Shown one piece after another: positions 1-7,686 of a stretch of DNA of 17,931 bases. The notes under the pieces were generated by a model that saw nothing but the letters and a program-made list of their open reading frames with translations, was not told the origin of the DNA and ran no database searches. Each line of letters begins with the position of its first letter. The first letter of the stretch is position 1. The position numbers and the translations under genes were made by a program. This DNA comes from an uncultured Verrucomicrobiota bacterium (GTDB taxonomy: Bacteria; Verrucomicrobiota; Verrucomicrobiia; Limisphaerales; UBA9464). The DNA lies in NCBI GenBank assembly GCA_903925515.1, contig CAIYFP010000383.1, positions 1 to 17,931 of the forward strand, given 5' to 3'.

Positions 1-271
1 CGTCGGCCTTGTCCTTGAAGAACTGGTTCACGAGCTCGACGGCCTCGATGCCGTAATCACGGCGAGCAGCCTTGGGGAAGTCGAGGTGGTCGAGCTTCTT
101 GGCGAAGAGGGTCTTGTGGAGGGACCACTCGGCGAGGGAGATGCCGAACTTTTGGCCGCGGGGCGGGGTGTTCACGTGGGACGCATGATGGTGACGACGG
201 GCGCAGCCGGCACCCGCGAGGGCCGCCGCGCTAGCAACGGCGGAAGCATGGACAAATTGGCGACGGTTCAT
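1..271 (-). CDS. Exported sugar phosphate isomerase/epimerase-like TIM-barrel protein (3' part cut by window edge)
   Basis: Only the first 90 residues are present; the frame is open to the window edge. The N-terminus (MNRRQFVHASAVASAAALAG) has a twin-arginine-like RRQF motif and a hydrophobic stretch, so export is likely. Cys23 could be a lipidation site, but Gly occupies the position where a lipobox normally has Leu. After the leader, KFGISLAEWSLHKTLFAKKL and the later YGIEAVELVNQFF segment match the first strand and helix of exported AP-endonuclease-2-type sugar isomerases. Two further in-frame ATGs lie upstream at 289 and 295. I chose 271 because it puts the twin arginines right after Met. 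No clear ribosome site separates the options. The gene starts 45 bases after the MFS permease stop and is probably in its operon. Sugar specificity cannot be read. Confidence 0.75.
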   Translation of the reverse strand, partial: MNRRQFVHASAVASAAALAGAGCARRHHHASHVNTPPRGQKFGISLAEWSLHKTLFAKKLDHLDFPKAARRDYGIEAVELVNQFFKDKAD

Positions 272-316
272 GGGGCTTGCTGAGTTCATGGCCATGACGA
301 CTGGATTCGGCCGGCT

Positions 317-1639
317 TCAATGGGCCGGGGCGGAGCCACCGCCTGCGTTGGCGGAGAGCTGCCTGGGCGGGTGGAAGAAGAGGGCGAGGGCGACGGCGGC
401 GGCAACGGACGCGGCCAACGGCACGAGGAACAGGCCCTTGAAGTTGGTCTTGTCGCCCACGTGGAAGGTTTGCTGGATGAGGATGGGGCAGACGTAGTTC
501 GCGACGAGGGCGCCCACGCCGAGGATCTGGAGGTTGAAGAGGCCTTGGGCGGAGGAGCGGATGTCCTTGGGGAAGTAGGCGTCCACGAAGATGTACACGG
601 TGGCGAAGAAGAACGCGTAGCAGATGCCGTGGAGTACCTGGATGAGGATGATGAGCGCGGCGCTGTCCGGGACGAAGGAATAGACGGCGAAGCGCGCGGC
701 ATGGCCAAGGATGCCAACGATCATGGTGGTGCGCCAACCGAGGGTCTTGAGGGTCGCGCCGAGGATGAACATGGTGAGGATCTCGGCAACTTGCCCGATG
801 CTCATGACGGGCTGGATCCAGTTGGCGGCGATGCCCACGCCGCCGTCGGCCTTGGGGGTGCCGAGGAAGACGCCGGTCCAGTTGAAGTAGCAGTTGTGGA
901 CGAACGAGTCGATGAACGTGACGAGCCAGAGGATGGCAACGAAGGGATGCTTGAGGAGGCCGAACGCCTGCGACCATGCGGTGCCGCCGCCGGTGGACTT
1001 CTTGGGCGGGGTGTGCGGCAGCGCGAGGCTGAGCATCGCCAAGGCAAGGGACGCGAGGCCCGAGACAATGTAGGTCCAACGGGTGGCGGCCTTGGCGGCG
1101 TCACCGGTCAGCGGGCTGGAGAGCGCCTTGCCGAGCCAGTCCACGAACCCGGCCGGGTTGGCCTTATTGACGATGTCCCAATCGACAAAGATGAACGTGA
1201 AGGGCCATGCGGCGAGGATCCACCCAATGGTCCCGCCCATGCGGATGAGGCCGAACTCATTGGCGGGGTCCTTCATGTTGGCGAAGGCGATGGAGTTGGT
1301 GATCGAGATGGTGGGGACGTAAAGCAGGCAGTGCACCGACATGCACGCGAAGAACGGCCAGAAGGACTGCGTCAGGCCGCACCCGAGGATGGCGAGGCCG
1401 CCGACGAGGTGGGAGAAGGCGAGGAATTTCTCGGCGGCGAACTTCCGGTCGGCGAACTCATTGCTGAAGAACATGCCCACGATGGAGGCGACGGGGAACG
1501 CGGCGAGGATGGCCTGCTGTTGCCACACCTCAAACTTGAGGCTGGGCAGGTACCCGAAGATCAGGGGGAGCCATGCCCCCCAGATGAAGAATTCGAGGAC
1601 CATCATCAGGAACAACTTGAGCCGCGGGGTGGAATTCAT
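317..1639 (-). CDS. Nucleoside permease, NupG/XapB-type MFS (nucleoside:H+ symporter family)
   Basis: The product is a 440-residue inner-membrane protein with about 12 hydrophobic segments, close to the roughly 420 residues usual for the family. The first segment (LMMVLEFFIWGAWLPLIFGY) and the later SITNSIAFANMKDP and FGLIRMGGTIGWI motifs are characteristic of the nucleoside:H+ symporter branch (Nuc_H_symport). Known members import nucleosides with protons. In PVC bacteria related proteins often sit next to exported sugar isomerases, as here, so the substrate could be another small polyol or sugar derivative. An earlier in-frame TTG at 1657 exists, but the ATG at 1639 gives the normal short cytoplasmic N-terminus (MNSTPRLKLF). 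No strong Shine-Dalgarno is visible at either. Family assignment is firm and substrate is not. Confidence 0.88.
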   Translation of the reverse strand: MNSTPRLKLFLMMVLEFFIWGAWLPLIFGYLPSLKFEVWQQQAILAAFPVASIVGMFFSNEFADRKFAAEKFLAFSHLVGGLAILGCGLTQSFWPFFACMSVHCLLYVPTISITNSIAFANMKDPANEFGLIRMGGTIGWILAAWPFTFIFVDWDIVNKANPAGFVDWLGKALSSPLTGDAAKAATRWTYIVSGLASLALAMLSLALPHTPPKKSTGGGTAWSQAFGLLKHPFVAILWLVTFIDSFVHNCYFNWTGVFLGTPKADGGVGIAANWIQPVMSIGQVAEILTMFILGATLKTLGWRTTMIVGILGHAARFAVYSFVPDSAALIILIQVLHGICYAFFFATVYIFVDAYFPKDIRSSAQGLFNLQILGVGALVANYVCPILIQQTFHVGDKTNFKGLFLVPLAASVAAAVALALFFHPPRQLSANAGGGSAPAH

Positions 1640-1734
1640 GGCGTGAATCAAGGACAAGGGCGCTTATTTCTCGGACTTGCCGGCCAGCCTATCCTCCACG
1701 CCCCGGAAACCTCAAGGGCCACGATTCGCGAACA

Positions 1735-2203
1735 TCAGGCCCCCTGCCCCGCTCCGTTTGGCCTTGGCGAATTCCTGAAAGTCGTGAACCGGTCGCAGAC
1801 GCGTCCGTGTTCGCCGGTTTCATGATCATGGAACCACCCCGAGGGATCCTCCTCGCGCGGACTGATCAGGTGCTCGTTCCCGTATCCGACGTTGGCGAAG
1901 GCGAGGAACGCCTCCGTGCCAACGCTCGCCCATGGCGGAGGCATCCGCCGCCACCTCGAACTCGTCCCGCAACAACCCGGAACGGTCCCCCTACCACTCC
2001 CGGACACATCCCGGCAAGGGACGCCCAAAATGCCGTTCCACGGCTGCAAAGTCTCGATTTTGGAGTCGTTCAAGACAACGTCGCGAGGCTTCCTCAAACG
2101 TGGGGCGCGACGGACGCATCAATCGGCCGCGCCGGAGCAGGAACGTGACGGCCAACCCGACCCGAAGCCCCACGAACGCGACGACGGGGAGAATGCCGTT
2201 CAT
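1735..2203 (-). pseudogene. Broken SMI1/KNR4-like protein with N-terminal membrane anchor (one stop, one frameshift)
   Basis: Its ATG overlaps the panB stop as ATGA, so the intact gene was probably translated together with panB. The first frame encodes one hydrophobic segment (ILPVVAFVGLRVGLAVTFLL), then a soluble part containing RDFAAVERHFGRPLPGCVREW, resembling the start of an SMI1/KNR4 domain. An amber codon at 1991-1993 interrupts it where Tyr would fit. The same frame goes on plausibly as GDRSGLLRDEFEVAADAS. Near 1915-1930 the protein-like signal moves to another frame: EAFLAFANVGYGNEHLIS and GWFHDHETGEHG, typical of the domain core. That frame stops at 1735. Two independent lesions suggest decay, though assembly error is possible. 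The family call rests on pattern recognition and is moderate. Confidence 0.6.
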
Positions 2204-3021
2204 GGAGGGCAAGCCTGGTCATTCTTGTCATCCGAAGCCTTGCCGGCCACCTCCGAGACCCACCGCGCCACGGCATCGCGGATGTCTGCGCCGGTCCTCA
2301 GGCGCGGCTTCACGAACCGGGGCGTGAACCACGGAAACCCGCCCACCAAGTCTGGCGTCACGAGGATTTGCCCGTCGCAATCCGGGCCGGACCCGATACC
2401 GATGGTGACCATGGATTGGCATCGGCGGGTGATCTCGGCCGCGACGGGCGGGGCGACCAACTCGAGCACGCACGCGAACGCGCCGGCCTCCTCCAACGCA
2501 AGCGCATCCTCCACCAATCGCACGCGGCCCTCGTCGTCCCGGCCCTTGACCCGATACTTCCCACCCTCTTCCAACACGTGTTGCGGGAGCATTCCAAGGT
2601 GGCCGCAGAAGGGGATGCCGTCGGCAAGGATGGCCTTCGCTTGGGGCAGGATTTCCCGGCCGCCCTCGGCCTTCACGAAGCCGGCGCCCTCGGAGGCGAG
2701 GAGCCGGGCGTTGGCGAGCGCTTGCCCGGGATCTTCGTAGGAACGGAACGGCAGGTCGCACCCGACCAACGCCCGGGTGTTGGCACGAACGACGGCGCGG
2801 AGGTGATGCCGCATGTCGTCCATCGTGACGTGCGTGGTGTCCGGATGCCCGAGCACAACCATGCCCAGCGAGTCGCCCACCAGGATCATGGGCACGCCGG
2901 CCTCGTCCAAGAGCCGGGCCGTGGGATGGTCGTAGGCAGTCAACGCCGCGACGGGGCGACGTCCCTTGCTGGACCGGATGGACTCGGGGGTTTGACGTTC
3001 CATCGGCTGGGGGCTTGGCAT
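2200..3021 (-). CDS. panB: 3-methyl-2-oxobutanoate hydroxymethyltransferase (ketopantoate hydroxymethyltransferase)
   Basis: PanB transfers a hydroxymethyl group from methylene-tetrahydrofolate to 2-oxoisovalerate, the first step of pantothenate and coenzyme A synthesis, in the cytoplasm. The 273-residue product matches the family length. Visible hallmarks are ALTAYDHPTARLLDEAG (26-42), the metal-binding VGDSLGMVVLG (48-58, Asp50), CDLPF (Asp89), FVKAEGG (Lys117, Glu119), GHLGMLPQ (140-147), the catalytic-type VLELV (Glu187) and CDGQILV (215-221). All the residues known to hold magnesium and substrate are present. The start is uncertain: ATG 3021 is used here, but ATG 3003 (MERQTPES) would lose only six residues. 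The gene follows the epimerase by 34 bases and overlaps the downstream broken gene by ATGA. Its substrate is made by the valine pathway, which includes the ilvC in this window. Confidence 0.95.
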   Translation of the reverse strand: MPSPQPMERQTPESIRSSKGRRPVAALTAYDHPTARLLDEAGVPMILVGDSLGMVVLGHPDTTHVTMDDMRHHLRAVVRANTRALVGCDLPFRSYEDPGQALANARLLASEGAGFVKAEGGREILPQAKAILADGIPFCGHLGMLPQHVLEEGGKYRVKGRDDEGRVRLVEDALALEEAGAFACVLELVAPPVAAEITRRCQSMVTIGIGSGPDCDGQILVTPDLVGGFPWFTPRFVKPRLRTGADIRDAVARWVSEVAGKASDDKNDQACPP

Positions 3022-3055
3022 GGCCCGCCGGGTGGCAGCAACCCATCCCGGCGAA

Positions 3056-4063
3056 TCACCGGAACCGGGGCGCCATCTGGTCGTGAATCCAGGCGTAGGT
3101 CTTGGCCAAGCCGTCCTTGAGGCGCGTGGAAGGTTCCCAGCCGAAGGCGGACTGGATGAGCGTGTTGTCGGAATTGCGGCCGTTCACGCCCTTGGGGGCG
3201 GACAAGTTGTAGGCGCGGTGGAGGCGGATCCCGGCGATTTCCTCGACGATGTCCACGAGCTGGTTGATGGAGACGAGCTCGGAAGACCCGATGTTGATGG
3301 GCTCGACGAAGTCCGAGTGGGTGAGCATCTGGGTGCCGTGAAGGCAGTCATCGATGTACATGAAGGACCGCGTCTGGAGGCCGTCGCCCCAGATCTCGAT
3401 GTCATGCTTCCCGGTGAACTTGGCCTGGAGGACCTTCCGGCAGATCGCGGCGGGCGCCTTTTCGCGTCCGCCCTCGAATGTCCCGTGCGGCCCATAAACG
3501 TTGTGATAGCGGGCGACGCGGGCCTGCACCCCGAAGTCCTCGCGGAAATGGCGGCACATGCGCTCGGAGAAGAGCTTCTCCCAGCCGTAGCCGTCCTCCG
3601 GCATGGCGGGGTAGGCGTCGGCCTCCTTGAGCGCGGTGACGTTGGGGTCGCGCTGCTTGTCGGCGTTGTACACGCAGGCGCTGGAGGCATAGAAGAATCG
3701 CTTCACGCCGATGTCGCGCGCGGCCATGAGCAGGTGGGTGTTGATGAGCACGCTCAGCATGCACAACCCCTTGTTTAGCTCGATGAAGCCCATCCCGCCC
3801 ATGTCGGCGGCGAGGTTGTACACGACGTCCGCCCCTTGCAGCGCGGCGTAACACGCCGGCTTGTCCTCAAGGTCAAGGACGACGTTCTCCACGTCCGGGA
3901 AACGCTGGTACCAACCGCCCTGCGGCTTGCAATCGACGGCCCGAATCCGCCGATACCCTTGGAGTCGCAGGTCGGCCACAAGGTGCCCCCCGATGAATCC
4001 GCCGCCGCCGCACACCACCACGAAGTCCGATGTGTTTCTCGCGCTCATTCGAAGCCGACGCAT
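3056..4063 (-). CDS. NAD-dependent epimerase, GDP-mannose 3,5-epimerase-like (extended SDR)
   Basis: This 335-residue cytoplasmic enzyme has an N-terminal Rossmann fold (GGGGFIGGHLV, 19-29). It has the SDR active-site set FYASSACVY (124-132) with Tyr159 and Lys163 in DGYGWEKL. Several stretches are close to plant GDP-mannose 3,5-epimerase as I recall it: NLAADMGGMGFI (83-94), Cys130, HNVYGPHGTFEGGREKAPAA (187-206, with Lys202 in the position of the second catalytic residue), GDGLQTRSFMYIDD and NGRNSDNTLI. The plant enzyme turns GDP-mannose into GDP-L-galactose or GDP-L-gulose. In bacteria, relatives serve surface polysaccharide or heptose precursors. No glycosyltransferases are nearby, so the product's fate is open. 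An in-frame ATG at 4048 (MSARNTSDF) is an alternative start. Confidence 0.85.
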   Translation of the reverse strand: MRRLRMSARNTSDFVVVCGGGGFIGGHLVADLRLQGYRRIRAVDCKPQGGWYQRFPDVENVVLDLEDKPACYAALQGADVVYNLAADMGGMGFIELNKGLCMLSVLINTHLLMAARDIGVKRFFYASSACVYNADKQRDPNVTALKEADAYPAMPEDGYGWEKLFSERMCRHFREDFGVQARVARYHNVYGPHGTFEGGREKAPAAICRKVLQAKFTGKHDIEIWGDGLQTRSFMYIDDCLHGTQMLTHSDFVEPINIGSSELVSINQLVDIVEEIAGIRLHRAYNLSAPKGVNGRNSDNTLIQSAFGWEPSTRLKDGLAKTYAWIHDQMAPRFR

Positions 4064-4110
4064 CGTGCTTGGAACGGGGCGGGCCGGGAAGGCGGAAATT
4101 CATGCGTGCC

Positions 4111-4156
4111 AAAAGGATAACGGGCCGCAGACCTCCGTGAGGACATCTGCGGCCCG
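4111..4156 (-). terminator. Probable intrinsic terminator between rluA-type gene and epimerase gene
   Basis: An 11-base arm (CGGGCCGCAGA, 4121-4131) pairs perfectly with 4146-4156. A smaller CCTC/GAGG pairing lies inside the loop. Read on the minus strand, the hairpin is followed by TTATCCTTTT, a modest T-rich tract. It lies about 105 bases past the pseudouridine synthase stop and upstream of the epimerase start, so it should end the upstream transcript. The T tract is interrupted, so strength is uncertain. Confidence 0.6.
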
Positions 4157-4260
4157 AAGCCCATTGCTTGGGTCAAGGCAGGCCTTTCATCAACATAACG
4201 CGCCTCCCCCCCGTTTTCTTACACATGAGGCATGTTTTTCTTGAAGACGTTGCTGCAAGG

Positions 4261-5049
4261 TCATTCATCCATCGGCTCCGAGGGCTTCCGCGGGTCAAAC
4301 ACGTCGTCGCGCCACGCGACGGCCTCCCCACGCAAGAATCCCCGAAATACGGCGTCCGGCCGCGCCCTGAACTCCATTTCCTTGCCCTCCCACGGCAACC
4401 AAAGGCGGTCCGCATGCAATGCATGGCACGGCAGCACGAGTTGCGCACGCTGCTCGGCCGTGAGCCGCCGCTCGACGAACGCGAGGTAAAGCCCGGGGTC
4501 AGGGCCGTACAACTTGTCCCCCACCAACGGATGCCCAAGGTGCGCCAGATGAATCCGCACCTGGTGCTTCCGCCCCGTGTCCAGCCATGCCCGGACCAAC
4601 GCAAAGCTGCCCTCCCGCCGGCCAAACCTCTTCTCCACGCGGAACCGCGTCCGGGCCCTTGCTCCATCCGGCCTCACGCAATCTCGGGCGGCGATTGTCC
4701 CCGCATGGTCCGGCCCCAACGGCGCGTCAATGACGCCCTCGTCCCGGGACGGATCCCCATGCACGATCGCCAGGTACCCTTTGGAAACAAACCCATGGTG
4801 CCAAAGCCGACGCAGCTCCAGCGCCGCCAGCCCGGTCTTGCCGAACACCATCACGCCGCTCGTCTCGCGGTCGAGGCGGTGGACCATCTGAGGCTCCGCA
4901 CCGGGCCCCAGATGAAGCCGGGCACGCCCAACAAGGCTCGACGCGGCGTCGCCTTTCGAAGGATGACAAACGAGGCCGGCGGGCTTCTGGACGACGAGCA
5001 GCGCGTCGTCCTCGTGCAAGACATGCAGCCAACGCGGTGGGCGCGTCAC
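4261..5049 (-). CDS. RluA-family RNA pseudouridine synthase
   Basis: The 262-residue product converts uridine to pseudouridine in rRNA or tRNA. The N-terminal strand LHEDDALLVVQKPAGLVCHP (11-30) is the classic RluA opening. Motif II, MVHRLDRETSGVMVF (55-69), carries the catalytic Asp60. Motif III is visible as TGRKHQVRIHLAHLGHPLVG. There is no N-terminal S4 domain, so it resembles RluA/TruC-type enzymes more than RluC/RluD. The start chosen is GTG at 5049, forming a GTGA overlap with the preceding binding-protein stop. The frame stays open far upstream to 5589, but that extension is antisense-like junk over the binding protein frame and lacks any domain. The exact RNA target cannot be told. 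Pairing with a sugar-binding protein has no obvious functional logic and may be only shared transcription. Confidence 0.9.
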   Translation of the reverse strand: MTRPPRWLHVLHEDDALLVVQKPAGLVCHPSKGDAASSLVGRARLHLGPGAEPQMVHRLDRETSGVMVFGKTGLAALELRRLWHHGFVSKGYLAIVHGDPSRDEGVIDAPLGPDHAGTIAARDCVRPDGARARTRFRVEKRFGRREGSFALVRAWLDTGRKHQVRIHLAHLGHPLVGDKLYGPDPGLYLAFVERRLTAEQRAQLVLPCHALHADRLWLPWEGKEMEFRARPDAVFRGFLRGEAVAWRDDVFDPRKPSEPMDE

Positions 5050-6008
5050 TTGGGCAGCCACTTCTTCCAGTTGCCAGCGTAGGCCTCCACGTTCTCGCGC
5101 GTGACACGTTCGAGAGGGCTCACGTCCTTGGCGACGGGCGGGTTCTTCCTGAAATGGACCTTGTTGAGCAGGTGCTCCACGGAACGATAGCCCCATTGGA
5201 AGCATTGTTGCGCCAGCAAGACCTGGACATGGCCCGACCGCAGGTAAGCAAGCTGCATGGGCAAGGCATCGACGCTGACGCACTTGACGGTGCCGGGTTG
5301 CCAGCGCAGCGCGTTCTCCGTGAACAAAGGCCATCCGCCAATCATCGCCCACCCCGTGATGTCCGGGCTCGCCTGCATCGCACGCTCCACGGCCGCCGCC
5401 GCATCCTGCGGGGTCTCGCGATGGTAGTACGTCTCCCGCACCTTGATGCCCGAATGGCGCGCGGCCTCGGCCTTCACTCCGGCGACGCGGCGCTGGAGGT
5501 TGGGCGCGTTCTGGTTTCCCGCAAGGATCGCTACCACGCCCTTGCCCCCCATTTCGCGGGCCAGCTCCACCATCACCTGCTCGCCGCATTGCTGGTCATC
5601 CACGCCGTAGGTCACAAGGCGCTTCGACGCAGGTGCGTCCGAGTCGAACGTCGCCACCGGCACGCCCGAAGCCACGGCCTTGTCGATGGCCGCCGTCAGC
5701 TTGTTGGCGTCGCTGCAGCTCACCGCGATGCCGTCTGCACCCGCAAGGACGAGCTGCTCGATGGCCTCGGCCTGCTTCTGCGCGTCCTCGTCGTTGGGCG
5801 TGCGCCAGTCGATGCGCAGCCTGAGTCCATGCTTCTCGCCCAGCTCCCTCGCTGCCGCCTCGGCGCCGACCCGCGCCACCTGGAACACGGCGTTTCCCTG
5901 CGACTTCGCGACAAGGCCGAACGTGTAGGACTTGCGGGATTGCGCCCATGCAACAGGGGCGGCGGCGGGCAACGCGGCGGCAACGACAAGGAATTTTCTG
6001 CGATTCAT
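5046..6008 (-). CDS. Periplasmic sugar-binding protein, RbsB-like (Peripla_BP_4 type)
   Basis: The 320-residue product starts with MNRRKFLVVAAALPAAAPVA followed by WAQ, a cleavable signal with a Tat-like RRKFL. The mature part is a type-1 periplasmic fold: YTFGLVAKSQGNAVFQVARV at the first strand, ADGIAVSCSDANKLTAAIDK, then VPVATFDSDAPASKRLVTYG with DDQQCGE. This pattern is typical of ribose/xylose-class solute receptors. It would capture a sugar for an ABC importer, yet no permease or ATPase for import is encoded here. It may serve a transporter elsewhere or act as a sensor component. ATG 6008 is chosen because the leader begins there. The open frame continues upstream to 6527 only through repeat sequence. 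The downstream pseudouridine synthase overlaps it by four bases. Confidence 0.87.
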   Translation of the reverse strand: MNRRKFLVVAAALPAAAPVAWAQSRKSYTFGLVAKSQGNAVFQVARVGAEAAARELGEKHGLRLRIDWRTPNDEDAQKQAEAIEQLVLAGADGIAVSCSDANKLTAAIDKAVASGVPVATFDSDAPASKRLVTYGVDDQQCGEQVMVELAREMGGKGVVAILAGNQNAPNLQRRVAGVKAEAARHSGIKVRETYYHRETPQDAAAAVERAMQASPDITGWAMIGGWPLFTENALRWQPGTVKCVSVDALPMQLAYLRSGHVQVLLAQQCFQWGYRSVEHLLNKVHFRKNPPVAKDVSPLERVTRENVEAYAGNWKKWLPK

Positions 6009-6152
6009 GGCTGGAACAGCCCAAGACAACCCCTGCACCCCATCGGCGTCAACGGCGGGAACGGTTCCCCTGATCCGCACGTCAGCAGTTCTTGGGTGCC
6101 CGGTTCTCGCCTCACGCTGCGCCGACGAGGGTTGAAGGGACAGGTGCCCATG

Positions 6153-6251
6153 GCGTCTTGGCGTCATGGCGTGAAAAAATCCATGCCGCCTCATGCATGG
6201 GTTACGAGATGGATGCAGCGGGGAATGCCTCACGCCATGCCGCCAAGACGC
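6153..6251. repeat. Palindromic dispersed repeat, copy 1, in the 6009-6540 gene-free stretch
   Basis: A 22-base arm at 6153-6174 (begins GCGTCTTGGCG) pairs with 6230-6251 (ends CGCCAAGACGC) with one mismatch, enclosing about 55 bases. The right half recurs at 8501-8556. The surrounding gene-free stretch also carries a GTGCCCGGTTCTCGCCTC box (6096-6113) that recurs at 8714-8731, and a looser GCGGAAACGTGGCAGG box (about 6290-6305) resembling 8742-8764. Otherwise I see no gene between 6009 and 6540; frames through it encode only repeat-type peptides. Confidence 0.75.
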
Positions 6252-6540
6252 GAGGCATGCGGGGTTGTAGGCCGGTTGCCCTCGCCCGGCGGAAACGTGG
6301 CAGGGCCGTCTCGGCTCTGGCGGGATCAAGTCCAGCGGCAGGATGCCTTTTTCACCTTGCATGAAGGCCGCGTGAAGGTGGAAGCGGCATCCAGCGGCCT
6401 GCCCAGCATGGGCCAAGCCTTGGCCTCCACCTGTGGGTTGGACTGATCCCCACACCCACTGCCGTCTTTTGGGTGATGGGACCCAGGCCGGCCGACGGCG
6501 CCTTACGACGAACGGGAAGCCGCCCACGGAGGACGCAGGG

Positions 6541-6574
6541 AAGAAAAAAGGCGTCCCCCGCGCGGGGGACGCCT
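6541..6574 (-). terminator. Strong intrinsic terminator of ilvNC
   Basis: A perfect 26-base palindrome lies at 6549-6574 (arm AGGCGTCCCCCGC). On the minus strand it is followed directly by TTTTTTCTT. It begins 25 bases after the ilvC stop, the normal position for a rho-independent terminator ending the ilvN-ilvC transcript. Confidence 0.92.
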
Positions 6575-6599
6575 GCCTAGCAACGGCTCGCTGCCGCGG

Positions 6600-7622
6600 C
6601 TAGTATGCGGCTTGGGCGCCGCCAGTGTTGCGCTTCTGCATCCACGGCATCATGGAGCGGAGCTTGGCGCCCGTCTTCTCGATGGGATGCTTCTCGCCGG
6701 CCTTGAGCAGGGCGTTATAGCGCTTGTAGCCAGTCTGGTACTCGCGCACCCAATCCTTGGCGAACTTGCCGTTCTGGATGTCCTTCAGGGCGGCCTTCAT
6801 GCGCTTCTTGACCGAGGCGTCGATGATCTTCGGGCCCACGGTCACGTCGCCCCACTTGGCGGTCTCGGAGATCGAGAAGCGCATGCCGCTGATGCCGGCC
6901 TCGTTCATGAGATCGACGATGAGCTTCAGCTCGTGCAGGCACTCGAAGTAGGCCATCTCGGGCGAGTACCCCGCCTCGACCAAGGTCTCGAAGCCCGCCT
7001 GCACCAAGGCACTGCAACCGCCGCAGAGGACGGTTTGCTCGCCGAACAGGTCGGTCTCGGTCTCTTCCTTGAATGTGGTCTCGATGACGCCGGCTCGGGT
7101 GCCGCCGATGCCCTTGGCCCATGCAAGGGCGATCTTCTTCGCGTCCTTGCCCGGGTTTTGATAGACGGCGATGAGGCTCGGCACGCCCTTGCCCTCGGTG
7201 TACTGGCGGCGGACGATGTGACCCGGGCCCTTGGGGGCGACCAAGATCACGTTGACGTCCTTGGGCGGCACGATGGTCTTGTAGTGGATGGAGAAGCCGT
7301 GGCTGAAGAGCAGGGTCTTCCCCTTGGAAAGGTTCGGCGCGATGTCCTTCTCGTAGCAGGCGGCCTGCTTGGTGTCCGGCAACGCCACCATGATGACGTC
7401 GGCCTTGCGCACCGCCTCGGCGGTGGCGAGGACCTCGAAGCCCTTTTCCTGGGCGACCGCGATGGACTTGGAACCCTCGTAGAGACCGATGACGACGTTG
7501 AGGCCGGACTCCTTGAGGTTGAGGGCATGGGCGTGGCCTTGGGAGCCGAAGCCAAGGACCGCGAGCGTCTTGCCTTTCAGGACCGCCATGTCGGCGTCCT
7601 TGTCGGTGTAAACTTTGGCCAT
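6600..7622 (-). CDS. ilvC: Ketol-acid reductoisomerase, class I (short form)
   Basis: KARI isomerises and reduces acetolactate or acetohydroxybutyrate, the second shared step of valine, leucine and isoleucine synthesis. The 340-residue product matches the class I length. It shows the Rossmann motif LGFGSQGHAHALNLKESG (23-40), His108 in SHGF, KGPGH (131-135), the metal ligands Asp191 and Glu195 in ETDLFGEQ, Glu227 and Glu231 in FECLHELK, and SISETAKWG (250-258). The cofactor loop reads GLYEGSKS (46-53), with Tyr-Glu instead of the Arg usual in NADPH enzymes, so NADH use is possible. The start at 7622 (MAKVYTDKDADM) is set by homology. The frame is open up to 7739 but overlaps ilvN. It follows ilvN by 64 bases and ends at the terminator at 6574. 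Confidence 0.96.
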   Translation of the reverse strand: MAKVYTDKDADMAVLKGKTLAVLGFGSQGHAHALNLKESGLNVVIGLYEGSKSIAVAQEKGFEVLATAEAVRKADVIMVALPDTKQAACYEKDIAPNLSKGKTLLFSHGFSIHYKTIVPPKDVNVILVAPKGPGHIVRRQYTEGKGVPSLIAVYQNPGKDAKKIALAWAKGIGGTRAGVIETTFKEETETDLFGEQTVLCGGCSALVQAGFETLVEAGYSPEMAYFECLHELKLIVDLMNEAGISGMRFSISETAKWGDVTVGPKIIDASVKKRMKAALKDIQNGKFAKDWVREYQTGYKRYNALLKAGEKHPIEKTGAKLRSMMPWMQKRNTGGAQAAY

Positions 7623-7686
7623 AACAGATGTGGGATGACGTGTTGTGTTTGTTCTTGGAAAGGGAGGGGTGGGCGTGGCGGGCGAG

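Noticed and set aside
320..1825. A 501-codon plus-strand open frame
   Set aside because: It lies antisense to the MFS permease, with highly charged, low-complexity composition and no recognisable domain.
4223..4245. ACATG AGG CATGT hairpin followed by T-rich sequence on the plus strand
   Set aside because: The stem has only five pairs and there is no plus-strand gene to terminate.
5050..5589. N-terminal extension of the RluA-type gene
   Set aside because: It overlaps the binding protein in another frame and adds no domain; the GTGA start at 5049 explains the gene.
6009..6527. N-terminal extension of the sugar-binding protein
   Set aside because: It translates the palindromic repeat into a junk peptide ahead of a clear signal peptide at 6008.
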